Positions 44,391-53,345 of a DNA stretch of 64,000 bases are shown here, one piece after another. The stretch covers positions 744,001 to 808,000 of the forward strand of contig NZ_JAMQPV010000001.1 in assembly GCF_026151395.1 (NCBI RefSeq), written 5' to 3'. The position numbers and the translations under genes were made by a program. The stretch is from Leptospira limi (GTDB taxonomy: Bacteria; Spirochaetota; Leptospiria; Leptospirales; Leptospiraceae). Below the pieces are notes generated by a model. The model saw only the letters and a list, made by a program, of their open reading frames with translations. It searched no databases and was not told the origin of the DNA. How positions within the stretch are numbered: the stretch's first letter is position 1; every line of letters begins with the position of its first letter.

Positions 44391-45389
44391 TCAAATAGAA
44401 GAAAGGATCTCCTTCTTTTTGGTTTCAAACTCTTCTGCACTGATGAGGCCTTGGTCGAGTAAACCTTTGAGTTTCGCAATCCTTGCCGCTGGATCGTTAG
44501 CTGCTTGTGCTCCACCAGCTTGGTTTTGTCCACCTTGGTTCATCATATTGCCCATCATTTGGCCCATGTTCATACCCATACCCATGCCCATTCCTGCACC
44601 CATGGCACCACCACCTTGGCCTTCGTTTTCTGCAGCAGCTTGGCCAATATCGAACATTTTTTTCTGTTGGTACTTATCACCTAACATATCAATTTCAAAT
44701 TTGTCTGTGATGATTTTTTGGATCCTTTGGTAGTTTGGATCGTTTTGGTCAAAGTTCACCGAAGATACGTTAAATTCCGTAAGATCAATCCCATACTTTT
44801 CAAATTCGGGAGCAAGTTTCACTCGGCCAGCAGTTGAACTCTCATCGCGGTATTTATTGATTTCTACAACAGAAGTATTATTATTCAAAATAACTTCTGA
44901 AATAAAATCACCAATCCCACGTACGATATTTGGTTTTAGAAATTCATCAATCGCTTCGTTGGTTGTTCGATTTCCACCCTTGACTACATTCAGTAAAAAC
45001 GACCTTGAATCTTTGATACGGAATTTATAATCACCAAATGCCCGTATATTGAGAACAATTTTATACTTTGGGTCTTCAAGTGGAATCGGTGTGGTGGTTC
45101 CCCATTTTAGGGCCATAATCGCTTTATTTACAAAATACACTTCTGCTGTAAAAGGTGTTTTCCCACCAAACGGAAGATTGACGAGAGCTTCCAAAATGGG
45201 GATATTCCCTGTTTTTAAAGTATGAGTTCCAGGTCCAAATGTATCCAGAGCCTTTCCTTCTTTGAAAAAAATTGCCTCTAGGTTTTCATCGACTACAAGT
45301 TGTCCCGCCGTGCTGATTTCATCAGATGGGTATTTCCAAACGATTTCACTTGGATTTCCTTCAAACTTAATTCTATCTATTAGTGCCAT
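44391..45389 (-). CDS. SPFH-domain protein with C-terminal SHOCT segment
   Basis: 332 residues. An SPFH-type domain of the YdjI/virion-core branch: VWKYPSDEISTAGQLVVDENLEAIFFKEGKALDTFGPGTHTL at the start, then VNKAIMALKWGTTTP and FGDYKFRIKDSRSFL. After about 245 residues comes a Gly/Met-rich linker (GAMGAGMGMGMGMNMGQMMG), then a SHOCT motif (IAKLKGLLDQGLISAEEFETKK). It probably forms membrane-associated oligomers. Third gene of a trio with the helical protein and the zinc-ribbon protein upstream, recalling ydjGHI of Bacillus. Confidence 0.85.
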   Translation of the reverse strand: MALIDRIKFEGNPSEIVWKYPSDEISTAGQLVVDENLEAIFFKEGKALDTFGPGTHTLKTGNIPILEALVNLPFGGKTPFTAEVYFVNKAIMALKWGTTTPIPLEDPKYKIVLNIRAFGDYKFRIKDSRSFLLNVVKGGNRTTNEAIDEFLKPNIVRGIGDFISEVILNNNTSVVEINKYRDESSTAGRVKLAPEFEKYGIDLTEFNVSSVNFDQNDPNYQRIQKIITDKFEIDMLGDKYQQKKMFDIGQAAAENEGQGGGAMGAGMGMGMGMNMGQMMGNMMNQGGQNQAGGAQAANDPAARIAKLKGLLDQGLISAEEFETKKKEILSSI

Positions 45390-45404
45390 GTTTTGTTCCT
45401 TATT

Positions 45405-45935
45405 TTATATTTTTAAAAAGATTGAGTTTCTTGCTTCGAATTGTGATTCAAAATCGAGTAAGAGTTTGTTAATCGCTTCAATCGCTGCTTCTGGGTTTGT
45501 GGCAAATGAAGTTGGTAACGTTTCTAAAATTTCTTTTTGTAAAACCCCAACTTTTTCCAACATTGAAAAGTCGTGATTGAGAACCTTTTCAATTTCAGCG
45601 GAAGTGGCTTGAACTCCTGTCCCTAGTCCATTCAGACCATACCCTGCAGAAGTCACTTTCATGATGATTCGATCGAGTAGGGTTGTCGCGGAATTGGTTT
45701 TACCGATGTTTTGGATTTGGGCTTTTTGAACAAAACCTTCTTCCAGTTTTCGAAAACTTTCTTTGAATGTTGTCAGTAAACCACCAAGTTCCTTTCGGAT
45801 TAGTAAATCTGTTTTCTCAAACTCTTGGTTGGCAAGTGCCTCTTCAAATAGTTTTGTTTCTTTTAAAAACTTCCGAATCGGATCTTGTTCATTCTTAAAC
45901 CGTTCTAAAGTTGTCTTTAACCAAGTTTGGTCCAT
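45405..45935 (-). CDS. Helical protein of the zinc-ribbon/SPFH operon
   Basis: 176 residues from ATG 45935 (AGAGGA upstream, one base after the previous stop). No signal peptide or membrane helix; the sequence is helical with several coiled-coil-like stretches (LEEGFVQKAQIQNIG, INKLLLDFESQFEARNSIF) and a Gly-rich turn (SAGYGLNGLGTGVQ) in the middle. No known domain recognised. Sitting between a membrane zinc-ribbon protein and an SPFH protein, it is probably the linker of a three-part complex. Confidence 0.65.
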   Translation of the reverse strand: MDQTWLKTTLERFKNEQDPIRKFLKETKLFEEALANQEFEKTDLLIRKELGGLLTTFKESFRKLEEGFVQKAQIQNIGKTNSATTLLDRIIMKVTSAGYGLNGLGTGVQATSAEIEKVLNHDFSMLEKVGVLQKEILETLPTSFATNPEAAIEAINKLLLDFESQFEARNSIFLKI

Positions 45936-45936
45936 T

Positions 45937-46998
45937 TTATTCCTCTGTTCCATTTTCATCTAACATCTGTATGCTGTCACAAGTGATATAATTAAAAATG
46001 ACACTTTTTTCTGTTTGGTATTGTGCTTTCGGTAGAACTGATTTCCATTTTGTCATATCATACTCACAGTCATGTTTTTCACCTTTGGTTTCCCCACTGG
46101 ATTCAACAAAATAAACCAAATACTTCTCTTCTTTTTTACCAAGCCGTTCACAACCAATGGAAGTGCTTGCACATTCTTTGATTTGTGGCGTAGGCCAATA
46201 TGGTTCCTGTGTTGTGCCAAATCCTTTTGCTACTGCATTACGATCGAAGGCCCATTTATCAATACGGTAACTACAATGGTAATCATATACAGGTTCTTTT
46301 CGATACTTGGTTGTACAACTTTCACTTTCGGAAAAAGTACCATCACCCTTGTCCTTACGAACTGTATGGCAATCTTCGCCATCAGGGATACTATCATAAC
46401 TTCGGATCTGCCGACTTCTGGAAACACTATAGGCTCCCATTGGCATCGAATCACACCAATCTGATTCGGATACTGGCTTGAATTGGTCTATGGCAATGGT
46501 GCGAGACCACTCATGGTGAGTGACTTGGAGTTCGACTTTTTCAGTCCACAAGATACCCAAACATACAAAACCGATTCCACCAAACAAAATAGAACCAAGC
46601 ATCCAAAGAACCCATTTAGGTGTTTTGGGATGTGGTTTGACCCATTCAGAATTTTGGAATGCCAAATCTTCTTTTGCTTTTTGGACAGAGTCTTCTGTGA
46701 CACCATCTTGTTCGGAACGAAGTTTTACATTTTGGGCACCATCTAATGAACCACCACAATTCCCACAAAAGGTTGCTTTGGCTCCATTCGCAGTTTGGCA
46801 AAAGGGACAAACTTTATCAGCACCATAATAGATATGGTCTTGGACGGCAACTTTATCCTCTTCCTTGGGAAAGTACCTTCGGTTTGGGTCTTGAGTGGCT
46901 CCACAATTTGGACAGTGCCTATGTGTTTTTCCCAGTAACTTTTTAGAACCGCAAAATTCGCAGTCCCAAAGCATTTCATAGATTTTTTCTTCTGCCAT
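45937..46998 (-). CDS. Membrane protein with two zinc ribbons
   Basis: 353 residues from ATG 46998. Two rubredoxin-like zinc ribbons open the protein: CEFC...HCPNC (residues 13-32) and CPFC...FCGNCGG (about 64-84). One transmembrane helix (VLWMLGSILFGGIGFVCLGILW) follows, then an extracytoplasmic part with many cysteines (YDYHCSYRI, ECASTSIGCERLG) ending in DSIQMLDENG. Its layout resembles Bacillus YdjG. It heads the operon with the helical and SPFH genes. A TTG at 47007 opens the frame but ATG is more likely. Confidence 0.78.
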   Translation of the reverse strand: MAEEKIYEMLWDCEFCGSKKLLGKTHRHCPNCGATQDPNRRYFPKEEDKVAVQDHIYYGADKVCPFCQTANGAKATFCGNCGGSLDGAQNVKLRSEQDGVTEDSVQKAKEDLAFQNSEWVKPHPKTPKWVLWMLGSILFGGIGFVCLGILWTEKVELQVTHHEWSRTIAIDQFKPVSESDWCDSMPMGAYSVSRSRQIRSYDSIPDGEDCHTVRKDKGDGTFSESESCTTKYRKEPVYDYHCSYRIDKWAFDRNAVAKGFGTTQEPYWPTPQIKECASTSIGCERLGKKEEKYLVYFVESSGETKGEKHDCEYDMTKWKSVLPKAQYQTEKSVIFNYITCDSIQMLDENGTEE

Positions 46999-47083
46999 CG
47001 CAACCAAGGTTTATCCGCAAAAAATTGACTTTTGCAAGAAAAATATTTTCAATTCCCAAAATCCAACATAGAATCTTTGCCAT

Positions 47084-48919
47084 ATGAGAATGGTATTCCT
47101 TCCAATCCGAAATTACTTTCTACTCATTCCATCTGTGTTGTTCCTCGTTGGATCTTTGAGTTATGTTTTTTCACGTTCAAAACAGAATGCAGTTCATCCA
47201 TTGGATCATTTGTATCTTAAGATATCACCTAATATAGAAAAGGCGGACAAAAAAACAATCTTCCGTCGATTATCTCTACATTTACGTGGAGTGATTCCAA
47301 ATGTTTCGGAATGGAGTGAATTAGAAAATTCTAAAGAGGAAACATTAGAATCTTTTGTGGTTCGTTTTTTAAAACAGCCAGAATTTGCCGAATATTGGGG
47401 GAATCAATTTGCTGCCATGTTCCGTGATAAATCCAAAGGGAGAAAAATCCCAACAGGAACTTTTTTCCAATACTTAGCCAATTCCATTCATTCCAATAAA
47501 CCATACGACCAGTTGGTAACAGAAATGTTTCTTTCCACTGGTTCAGTGAAAGAATCTCCGGCCACCATCTTTTACATTCGTGATGGAGCAGATCCTTTAC
47601 AAACAGCAGAGTATGTTGGTAGACTATTTTATGCGAAACGAGTGGCATGTGCAAGGTGCCATGACCATCCCTATATACCCGATTTTACGAGAAGGGATTA
47701 TTATGCACTCGCTGCTTTTTTTAGCCAACAATACTTTCGAGATGGTAGTTGGGAAGCCAATCGATATGGAAAATCAATCAGTTATGTTCCGAGAGAGTTA
47801 GAAGTTCATTTGCCAATGGAGGAACAAAAAAACCTCCAAGATAAAAATAATGAATGGAACCGAGACAATTGGAACAAATGGACCGACGAACAGAGGAAAG
47901 ACTACCAAAAAAAACACGAACTTGAATATGCTACTTTGTATTTCGAACCTAAGTTGGGCCTTCGTTTCCCTCATACTGATGATGCACCTGGAGGAGATCT
48001 GGTAAGACCTAAGTTTTTAGATGGTAAGGAAGCAAAGCTAAAACCAGGTGAGGATAGAAGAAAGGTTTTTGCGTCATGGTTAACCGACAAATCGAATGAC
48101 AGGTTCCGAAAGGTAATCATTAACCGTATTTGGACTGAACTTATGGGATGGAGTTTTTTTACACCACTTGATGATTGGAATGAAGATACAGTGGTCCAAG
48201 GAGAAGAGATTCTAAACCATTTGGACTCATACTTTTTAGCAAACAAACTACAACTAAAAGAATTGGTATTGTACATCGTTACTTCCAATGCTTACATGCG
48301 TAGTGTCACAAACCAATCGGGAAAGGATGATCCAATCCAATTTTTTACTCCAAAACGTTTGGACAGTGACCAACTCCTTAACTCTCTTATACGAGTTTCT
48401 GACTTACAAAAAGTAGGGAACATCAGAGAACGAAATCTTTCCTTTTTTACCAATCTCATGGGCCAAAAACCATATGATTTAACAGGAGTAGGTACCATTC
48501 GAATTCCTTTAGACAACCCAAAAGAAATTTCAAACGCAGTGGAAGTCGAAAGGCCTGCACCGTATCATTCCATCCTTGCTGTATTTGGTTCTGGTCAAAG
48601 AGTAGATATATCGGATGACATTTCTGAACTCACAATCGAACAGATGTTAACTTTAATGAATGGACGAGTGGTTGGCAAATTAGTTTGGGATTTTGGCAAT
48701 AACCCATCCCTTGTAAAGGCCGAATTTGATCAGTCCAAATCGATGAATCTAGTGATTCAAAATTTGTACTTTCGATTGTTAGGACGTTTTCCAACAAAAG
48801 GGGAAATTGAAAAAATCAAAACCTACCAAACAAAACCTGATACAGTCTTTGACAAAGATTTATTACAAGATCTCTTTTGGGCTCTTTTAAATAGTCAAGA
48901 ATTCCAACATATCAATTAA
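47084..48919 (+). CDS. DUF1549/DUF1553 (planctomycete-type) protein
   Basis: 611 residues. After an N-terminal membrane anchor (FLLIPSVLFLVGSLSYVF), residues 50-220 are DUF1549 (RRLSLHLRGVIPNVSEW, FAEYWGNQFAAMFR, AEYVGRLFYAKRVACARCHDHPYI with a CxxCH). Residues 300-600 are DUF1553 (RKVFASWLTDKSNDRFRKVIINRIWTELMGWSFF, YNAYMRS-like, LNGRVVGKLVW). These proteins are abundant in planctomycetes beside DUF1501 proteins and are thought to handle sulfated polymers, but no reaction is proven. ATG 47084 or 47090 may be the start. Confidence 0.85.
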   Translation: MRMVFLPIRNYFLLIPSVLFLVGSLSYVFSRSKQNAVHPLDHLYLKISPNIEKADKKTIFRRLSLHLRGVIPNVSEWSELENSKEETLESFVVRFLKQPEFAEYWGNQFAAMFRDKSKGRKIPTGTFFQYLANSIHSNKPYDQLVTEMFLSTGSVKESPATIFYIRDGADPLQTAEYVGRLFYAKRVACARCHDHPYIPDFTRRDYYALAAFFSQQYFRDGSWEANRYGKSISYVPRELEVHLPMEEQKNLQDKNNEWNRDNWNKWTDEQRKDYQKKHELEYATLYFEPKLGLRFPHTDDAPGGDLVRPKFLDGKEAKLKPGEDRRKVFASWLTDKSNDRFRKVIINRIWTELMGWSFFTPLDDWNEDTVVQGEEILNHLDSYFLANKLQLKELVLYIVTSNAYMRSVTNQSGKDDPIQFFTPKRLDSDQLLNSLIRVSDLQKVGNIRERNLSFFTNLMGQKPYDLTGVGTIRIPLDNPKEISNAVEVERPAPYHSILAVFGSGQRVDISDDISELTIEQMLTLMNGRVVGKLVWDFGNNPSLVKAEFDQSKSMNLVIQNLYFRLLGRFPTKGEIEKIKTYQTKPDTVFDKDLLQDLFWALLNSQEFQHIN

Positions 48920-48928
48920 GGAACCATA

Positions 48929-50224
48929 ATGGATCGCAAAGAATTTTTAAATAAAACAATGTTGAGTCTTGGAATGGGATCGTTTCTTTTTTCCCAAAAT
49001 CCATTTGTTTCTCTTCGTGCTGATGAAGATGAAAAAGAACCTGAATCCATCACACTGCCATCAAAGGTAAAATCAGTTATCTTTATAGAGATGATGGGAG
49101 GGATGAGCCATGTGGATACCTTGGATCCAAAACCAAATAGTGCTTTTGGCAAAGTACCTTCTAGTATCTCCGGCCTTTCCTTACTCGAACCGTTTTCTCT
49201 CACTGCAAAACAACTCCATTCGATAGGTATCATTCGCTCTACTTGGAGTGAAGATGGAGATCATGGATTTGCACAAATGTTACTTGGAACTGGTTACCGA
49301 ATGACAGAAGCGATGGGATTTCCCGACATTCCTCATTTTGGATCTGTGATTGCCTATGCCAAAAAATCAAAAGTTAAATCTTCGTATTTTCCAAGTTATG
49401 TGTCGATTGGTGGGAGAGGTGGCAAAAATGGAAATTCTGGATTTTTAGGAATCAACTATTCTGGTTATCATGTGGGGAATGTGGATGAACCCATCCAACA
49501 TCTTAATCCTTCGTATGGTAAATTTTCTGATGAAAGGCTTTTAAGAAGAAAAGACTTAGTTTCCTTTATGAACGATGAATTTTCAAAAACATATCCATCG
49601 AAGGAAACAAAACATTGGAAAAAAATGTTAATGGCAGCAGAAGAATTTCGAAATTCAAAAGACATTGATAGTTTTCGAATTAGTTTAGAGGACGAAAAAA
49701 CAAAAGCCCGTTACGGAACCACCTGGCAAGGAAAGGCAATGTTACTTGCGAAACGCCTCGCCAAACAAGAAGTTCCCTTCATCCATATTTCGATTGGAGG
49801 TTGGGATACCCATACAGGTAACAAAGCTCAAATCACAAAAATTATGAAAGATACTGATATGGGAATTGCAGCTCTTCTCGAAGACCTAAACCAAACCGGC
49901 CTCATCAAACAAACGTTATTTGTTTTAACAAGTGAGTTTGGACGTACACCAGATGTTGGATCGAGGGATGGACGTGATCACCATCCCAAAGTGTGGTCCA
50001 CTCTTTTGGGAGGTGGTCCCATTGAGAAAGGATTTGTGTTTGGAGAAACAGATGAACTGGGTGCCAAACCAACAAAACCAAATGAAGCCGTGCATCTAAG
50101 GGATCTCATCGCAACCATTTACAAAGCAAGTGGAGTGGACCCAGAGGCAGAACTTACCAATTCCTTTGGACGACCTTTTTTACTCACAACGAAAAAAGCC
50201 AAAATCATCGAAGACTTGTTTTGA
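48929..50224 (+). CDS. DUF1501 (sulfatase-fold-like) protein
   Basis: 431 residues. The family motifs are FIEMMGGMSHVDTLDPKP, AKQLHSIGIIRSTWSEDGDHG, HISIGGWDTHTGNK and TSEFGRTPDVGSRDGRDHHP, with aspartates and histidines in the alkaline-phosphatase-like arrangement. The N-terminus (MDRKEFLNKTMLSLGMGSF) lacks the twin arginine that many relatives have. It starts 10 bases after the DUF1549 gene and is co-transcribed with it, as in planctomycetes. Confidence 0.88.
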   Translation: MDRKEFLNKTMLSLGMGSFLFSQNPFVSLRADEDEKEPESITLPSKVKSVIFIEMMGGMSHVDTLDPKPNSAFGKVPSSISGLSLLEPFSLTAKQLHSIGIIRSTWSEDGDHGFAQMLLGTGYRMTEAMGFPDIPHFGSVIAYAKKSKVKSSYFPSYVSIGGRGGKNGNSGFLGINYSGYHVGNVDEPIQHLNPSYGKFSDERLLRRKDLVSFMNDEFSKTYPSKETKHWKKMLMAAEEFRNSKDIDSFRISLEDEKTKARYGTTWQGKAMLLAKRLAKQEVPFIHISIGGWDTHTGNKAQITKIMKDTDMGIAALLEDLNQTGLIKQTLFVLTSEFGRTPDVGSRDGRDHHPKVWSTLLGGGPIEKGFVFGETDELGAKPTKPNEAVHLRDLIATIYKASGVDPEAELTNSFGRPFLLTTKKAKIIEDLF

Positions 50225-50427
50225 ACCAGTCCTCATTTTGGGCAGTTTTGTTTCCCATCCTGCCCATTTCACAGAAACCCTATCAAATTTGTTGGAAGTT
50301 TTGTTCCGTATCCCCCAAAACCGAAGGGAACATGGTTTGTTTTGGTGGGAAATTTGGGATTATTCGCCAGACTTTCTCCATTTTTCCTTTTCTTTCGAAA
50401 GAATTTTGAAAAACTGTTCACTGATCT

Positions 50428-51444
50428 ATGAAAAAAGCACTTATCACAGGAATCACAGGCCAAGATGGTTCCTACTTAGCAGAACTCCTCTTACAAAAAG
50501 GATACGAAGTCCATGGTATCGTCCGCAGAACGAGTTTATTCAATCGAAACCGCATTGAACACCTTCATGGAAACCCAAAACTCCATTTACATTATGGGGA
50601 TCTCACTGATTCTTCCAATCTCAATCGTATTCTTGAAAAAATCCAACCATCGGAAATATACAATTTAGCTGCTCAATCTCATGTTCAAGTGTCTTTCGAA
50701 GTACCTGAATACACAGCAGAAGTAGATGCGGTTGGAACATTAAGAATTTTAGATGCTATCAAACAAACAGGCATTAACTCAAGATTCTACCAAGCATCCA
50801 CATCTGAATTATATGGACTTGTCCAAGAAGTTCCACAGACAGAAAAAACACCATTTTATCCAAGATCCCCATATGCAGTCGCCAAATTATATGCGTATTG
50901 GGCAGTTGTGAATTACAGAGAAGCGTACAATTTGCACGCATCGAATGGAATTTTATTCAATCATGAATCTCCAAGACGTGGAGAAACATTTGTTACAAGA
51001 AAAATCACTCTTGGAGTTTCTGCAGTGAAAGCTGGCAAACTCCCTTTCATTACGATGGGTAATATTGATTCAAAACGTGACTGGGGATATGCTCCTGACT
51101 ACGTTGAAATGATGTGGATGATGTTACAAAAAGAGAAACCAGATGATTATGTTGTGGCTACCAATGAAACTCACACAGTTCGTGAATTCATTGAAGAGTC
51201 TTACAAAATTGCTGGGTATGAAGTGGTTTGGGAAGGAAAGGAAGATAACGAAATTGGAAAGGACAAAAAAACTGGCCAAGTCCTTGTCAAAATTGATCCA
51301 AAGTACTACCGACCAACCGAAGTAGAACTACTCATTGGAAATCCTGAGAAAGCAAAACGCCAATTAGGTTGGGAACCAAAAGTAAAGTTCAAAGAACTTG
51401 TGAAAATTATGATGGAAGCAGATTTAAAAGCACAAGGTTTTTAA
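50428..51444 (+). CDS. gmd: GDP-mannose 4,6-dehydratase
   Basis: 338 residues, the usual length. [25 protein letters not shown] is the NADP-binding motif; [14 protein letters not shown] is the GMD-type specificity loop. The catalytic residues are in QASTSELYG and [11 protein letters not shown], and [17 protein letters not shown] follows. It converts GDP-mannose to GDP-4-keto-6-deoxymannose, precursor of GDP-fucose, -rhamnose or -perosamine for surface glycans. Genes for the next steps are not adjacent, and it is flanked by unrelated genes. Confidence 0.95.
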   Translation: MKKALITGITGQDGSYLAELLLQKGYEVHGIVRRTSLFNRNRIEHLHGNPKLHLHYGDLTDSSNLNRILEKIQPSEIYNLAAQSHVQVSFEVPEYTAEVDAVGTLRILDAIKQTGINSRFYQASTSELYGLVQEVPQTEKTPFYPRSPYAVAKLYAYWAVVNYREAYNLHASNGILFNHESPRRGETFVTRKITLGVSAVKAGKLPFITMGNIDSKRDWGYAPDYVEMMWMMLQKEKPDDYVVATNETHTVREFIEESYKIAGYEVVWEGKEDNEIGKDKKTGQVLVKIDPKYYRPTEVELLIGNPEKAKRQLGWEPKVKFKELVKIMMEADLKAQGF

Positions 51445-51460
51445 ACACAGTCCACATAGG

Positions 51461-51496
51461 TAAATCCTAAGAGAAAAGAACTAATCTTAGGGTTTA
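51461..51496. terminator. Hairpin at the ends of two convergent genes
   Basis: TAAATCCTAAGA and TCTTAGGGTTTA pair in 11 of 12 positions around a 12-base loop. The right arm overlaps the stop codon of the cyclase gene; no T-run is seen, so function as terminator is probable only by position. Confidence 0.45.
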
Positions 51497-52827
51497 TCTC
51501 CGAGTGCTTTGTATCGATTGAAAAATTCTTGATTCGGAATTTTGGAATGCCCTTCCCTTTGTAATTCGGGAAGTAATCCTTCGACAAAATACATTTGGAT
51601 TTGACCTTTGTGTTTTGCTGGAATTTCTCCTCGGTATTCACACTGGAAAAAATCCTTCACCAAAGTATAGGTTTCAGCTGAAATGTTGATTTTTCCAGTC
51701 ATTCCAGAAGATTCACACCGACTTGCCGTATTGACTGTATCACTCCATACGTCGTATGCGAATTTCTTATCGCCAATCACACCAGCGATGAGTTCTCCTG
51801 AATGGATTCCAAGTCGAAGTTGCCAATAAGGTAATCCTTGTCCTTCTTTGATTTCCTTCATTTGGTTCATAAAGGCTTGGATTTCAAGTGCGGCAAGGAC
51901 AGAATCAACAGCATGTGTTTTGTTTGGTTTTGGAATTCCACCAACAAACATATAACTATCTCCTATGGTTTTGAGTTTTTCCAAATTGTGGCGTTCCATA
52001 AGGCTATCAAAATAGGAAAAACATCGATCCAATTCTTCTACAAGTTCTGTCGGTGTTAATGTCTCTGCAATTTTAGTAAATCCTTCAAAATCAGTAAAAC
52101 AAACAGTGGCAGACTTAAAATGTTTTGGTTTACTCACACCATTTTGTTTTAATTCTCGTGCGACATCCATTGGTAAAATATTTAACAATAAACTTTCAGA
52201 TTTATGATTTTCTGCAATGAGTTTGTCTTCTGCTTTGTTTACTGCTTTTACAAATTGATTGATTAAAAGTATAAAAAAGTAAACAACCATAACGAGTGGA
52301 GGCATTAGATAATCAGCAGGCACAATCCATTTTGGTGGACCATAGAGTCCCTCTCCACCCATGACTCTATAATAATACATTGAACCTAAAAATAAAAATG
52401 AAGACAAGCTAACAAAGAAAATACGAATGTATTTGTTTTTTCTCGGAATCATGATAAAGGGGATAATTGAAAAAAGTAAAAATCCCAAGGGTGCGGGATC
52501 ATCTGCTTGGAAATAAGTTAGTGATAGAATATGAAAATTACTAGTTAACAAAGTGATGATAGCACTCAGAGTAAATTTACCTCGATAGAGTAAAATACGA
52601 GCAATACCTAGAGGAATCACGAGTAAAAAGTAAGAAATAAAAGATGTGAGATGAGTCTCTTTAGGTTCCGTAAAGATGATGACGGGAATAAGAAGAGTTG
52701 GTAATAAAAACATTACCACTTGGAATGTCGCATTTACTCGTAACGCGCGGGCAGTTTCATCATTCAAACCTTTGGTGAGGTGTGTAAGTTGTATCCGGTA
52801 TAAAAGTTTCTGAACGCGTCTGGACAT
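51487..52827 (-). CDS. Class III adenylate cyclase, membrane-bound
   Basis: 446 residues. Six N-terminal helices (residues 30-200) act as sensor or anchor. The catalytic domain begins at VCFTDFEGFTKIAE (metal aspartate). The purine-specifying lysine is in EKLKTIGDSYM and its partner aspartate in AYDVWSDTVNTASR, which also carries the transition-state Asn and Arg. The K/D combination favours ATP, so cAMP is the expected product. A cNMP-binding protein lies 0.5 kb upstream on the same strand (53346) and a cNMP-domain phospholipase at 42579. Confidence 0.9.
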   Translation of the reverse strand: MSRRVQKLLYRIQLTHLTKGLNDETARALRVNATFQVVMFLLPTLLIPVIIFTEPKETHLTSFISYFLLVIPLGIARILLYRGKFTLSAIITLLTSNFHILSLTYFQADDPAPLGFLLFSIIPFIMIPRKNKYIRIFFVSLSSFLFLGSMYYYRVMGGEGLYGPPKWIVPADYLMPPLVMVVYFFILLINQFVKAVNKAEDKLIAENHKSESLLLNILPMDVARELKQNGVSKPKHFKSATVCFTDFEGFTKIAETLTPTELVEELDRCFSYFDSLMERHNLEKLKTIGDSYMFVGGIPKPNKTHAVDSVLAALEIQAFMNQMKEIKEGQGLPYWQLRLGIHSGELIAGVIGDKKFAYDVWSDTVNTASRCESSGMTGKINISAETYTLVKDFFQCEYRGEIPAKHKGQIQMYFVEGLLPELQREGHSKIPNQEFFNRYKALGDKP

Positions 52828-52991
52828 AGGGATTGAATCAAAAAGGAAACAGTAAGAAAATCAATTCAAAATGTGAAGTGAATCGTTAAGAAGTTGCTAA
52901 AAACGCAAACTTCCCCAATGGAATTCCAAACGATGAGATGTGTTTGGAATACCGAGTGGGGTTTTAAAAAAGAGTGGATTGTTGTTGTGAA

Positions 52992-53297
52992 TTAAATTCC
53001 AAAAAACTGATCTAACATCAATTTTTTCAGAGTTTCTCTTAACTTGTCTTGGATGTTTACAATTTTAACTGTCATTTTCTTTTCGTCAGCTTTGTTCTTA
53101 AACGAAAGGAGACGAGAGATCCCGAGGGAACTCACGATGACAACCTTCTCCAAATCCAAATAAATTTCTTGGACATTCTTTTCCAAAATCTCCGCTAAAA
53201 TTTCCCGCAACTCGGGTGCATTTCCATCTAGGATTTGGTCCATAAAGCGAACACGGATCGTGTTTCCCTTTTCTTCCACTAATATCTTATCGCTCAT
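52992..53297 (-). CDS. STAS-domain anti-sigma factor antagonist
   Basis: 101 residues. The STAS fold is clear: IRVRFMDQILDGNAPELREILAEIL, IYLDLEKVVIVSSLGISRLLSF and VKIVNIQDKLRETLKKLMLDQFF. The second serine of VSSLG is the usual phosphorylation site of SpoIIAA/RsbV-like proteins. The partner kinase (anti-sigma factor) is not nearby. It is directly downstream of the double cNMP-binding gene (48 bases) and may be co-transcribed. Confidence 0.88.
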   Translation of the reverse strand: MSDKILVEEKGNTIRVRFMDQILDGNAPELREILAEILEKNVQEIYLDLEKVVIVSSLGISRLLSFKNKADEKKMTVKIVNIQDKLRETLKKLMLDQFFGI

Positions 53298-53345
53298 ATT
53301 TCTTTGGCCTCTAACATAGGTCAGGAGAAATCGTTTGGCAAGAAG

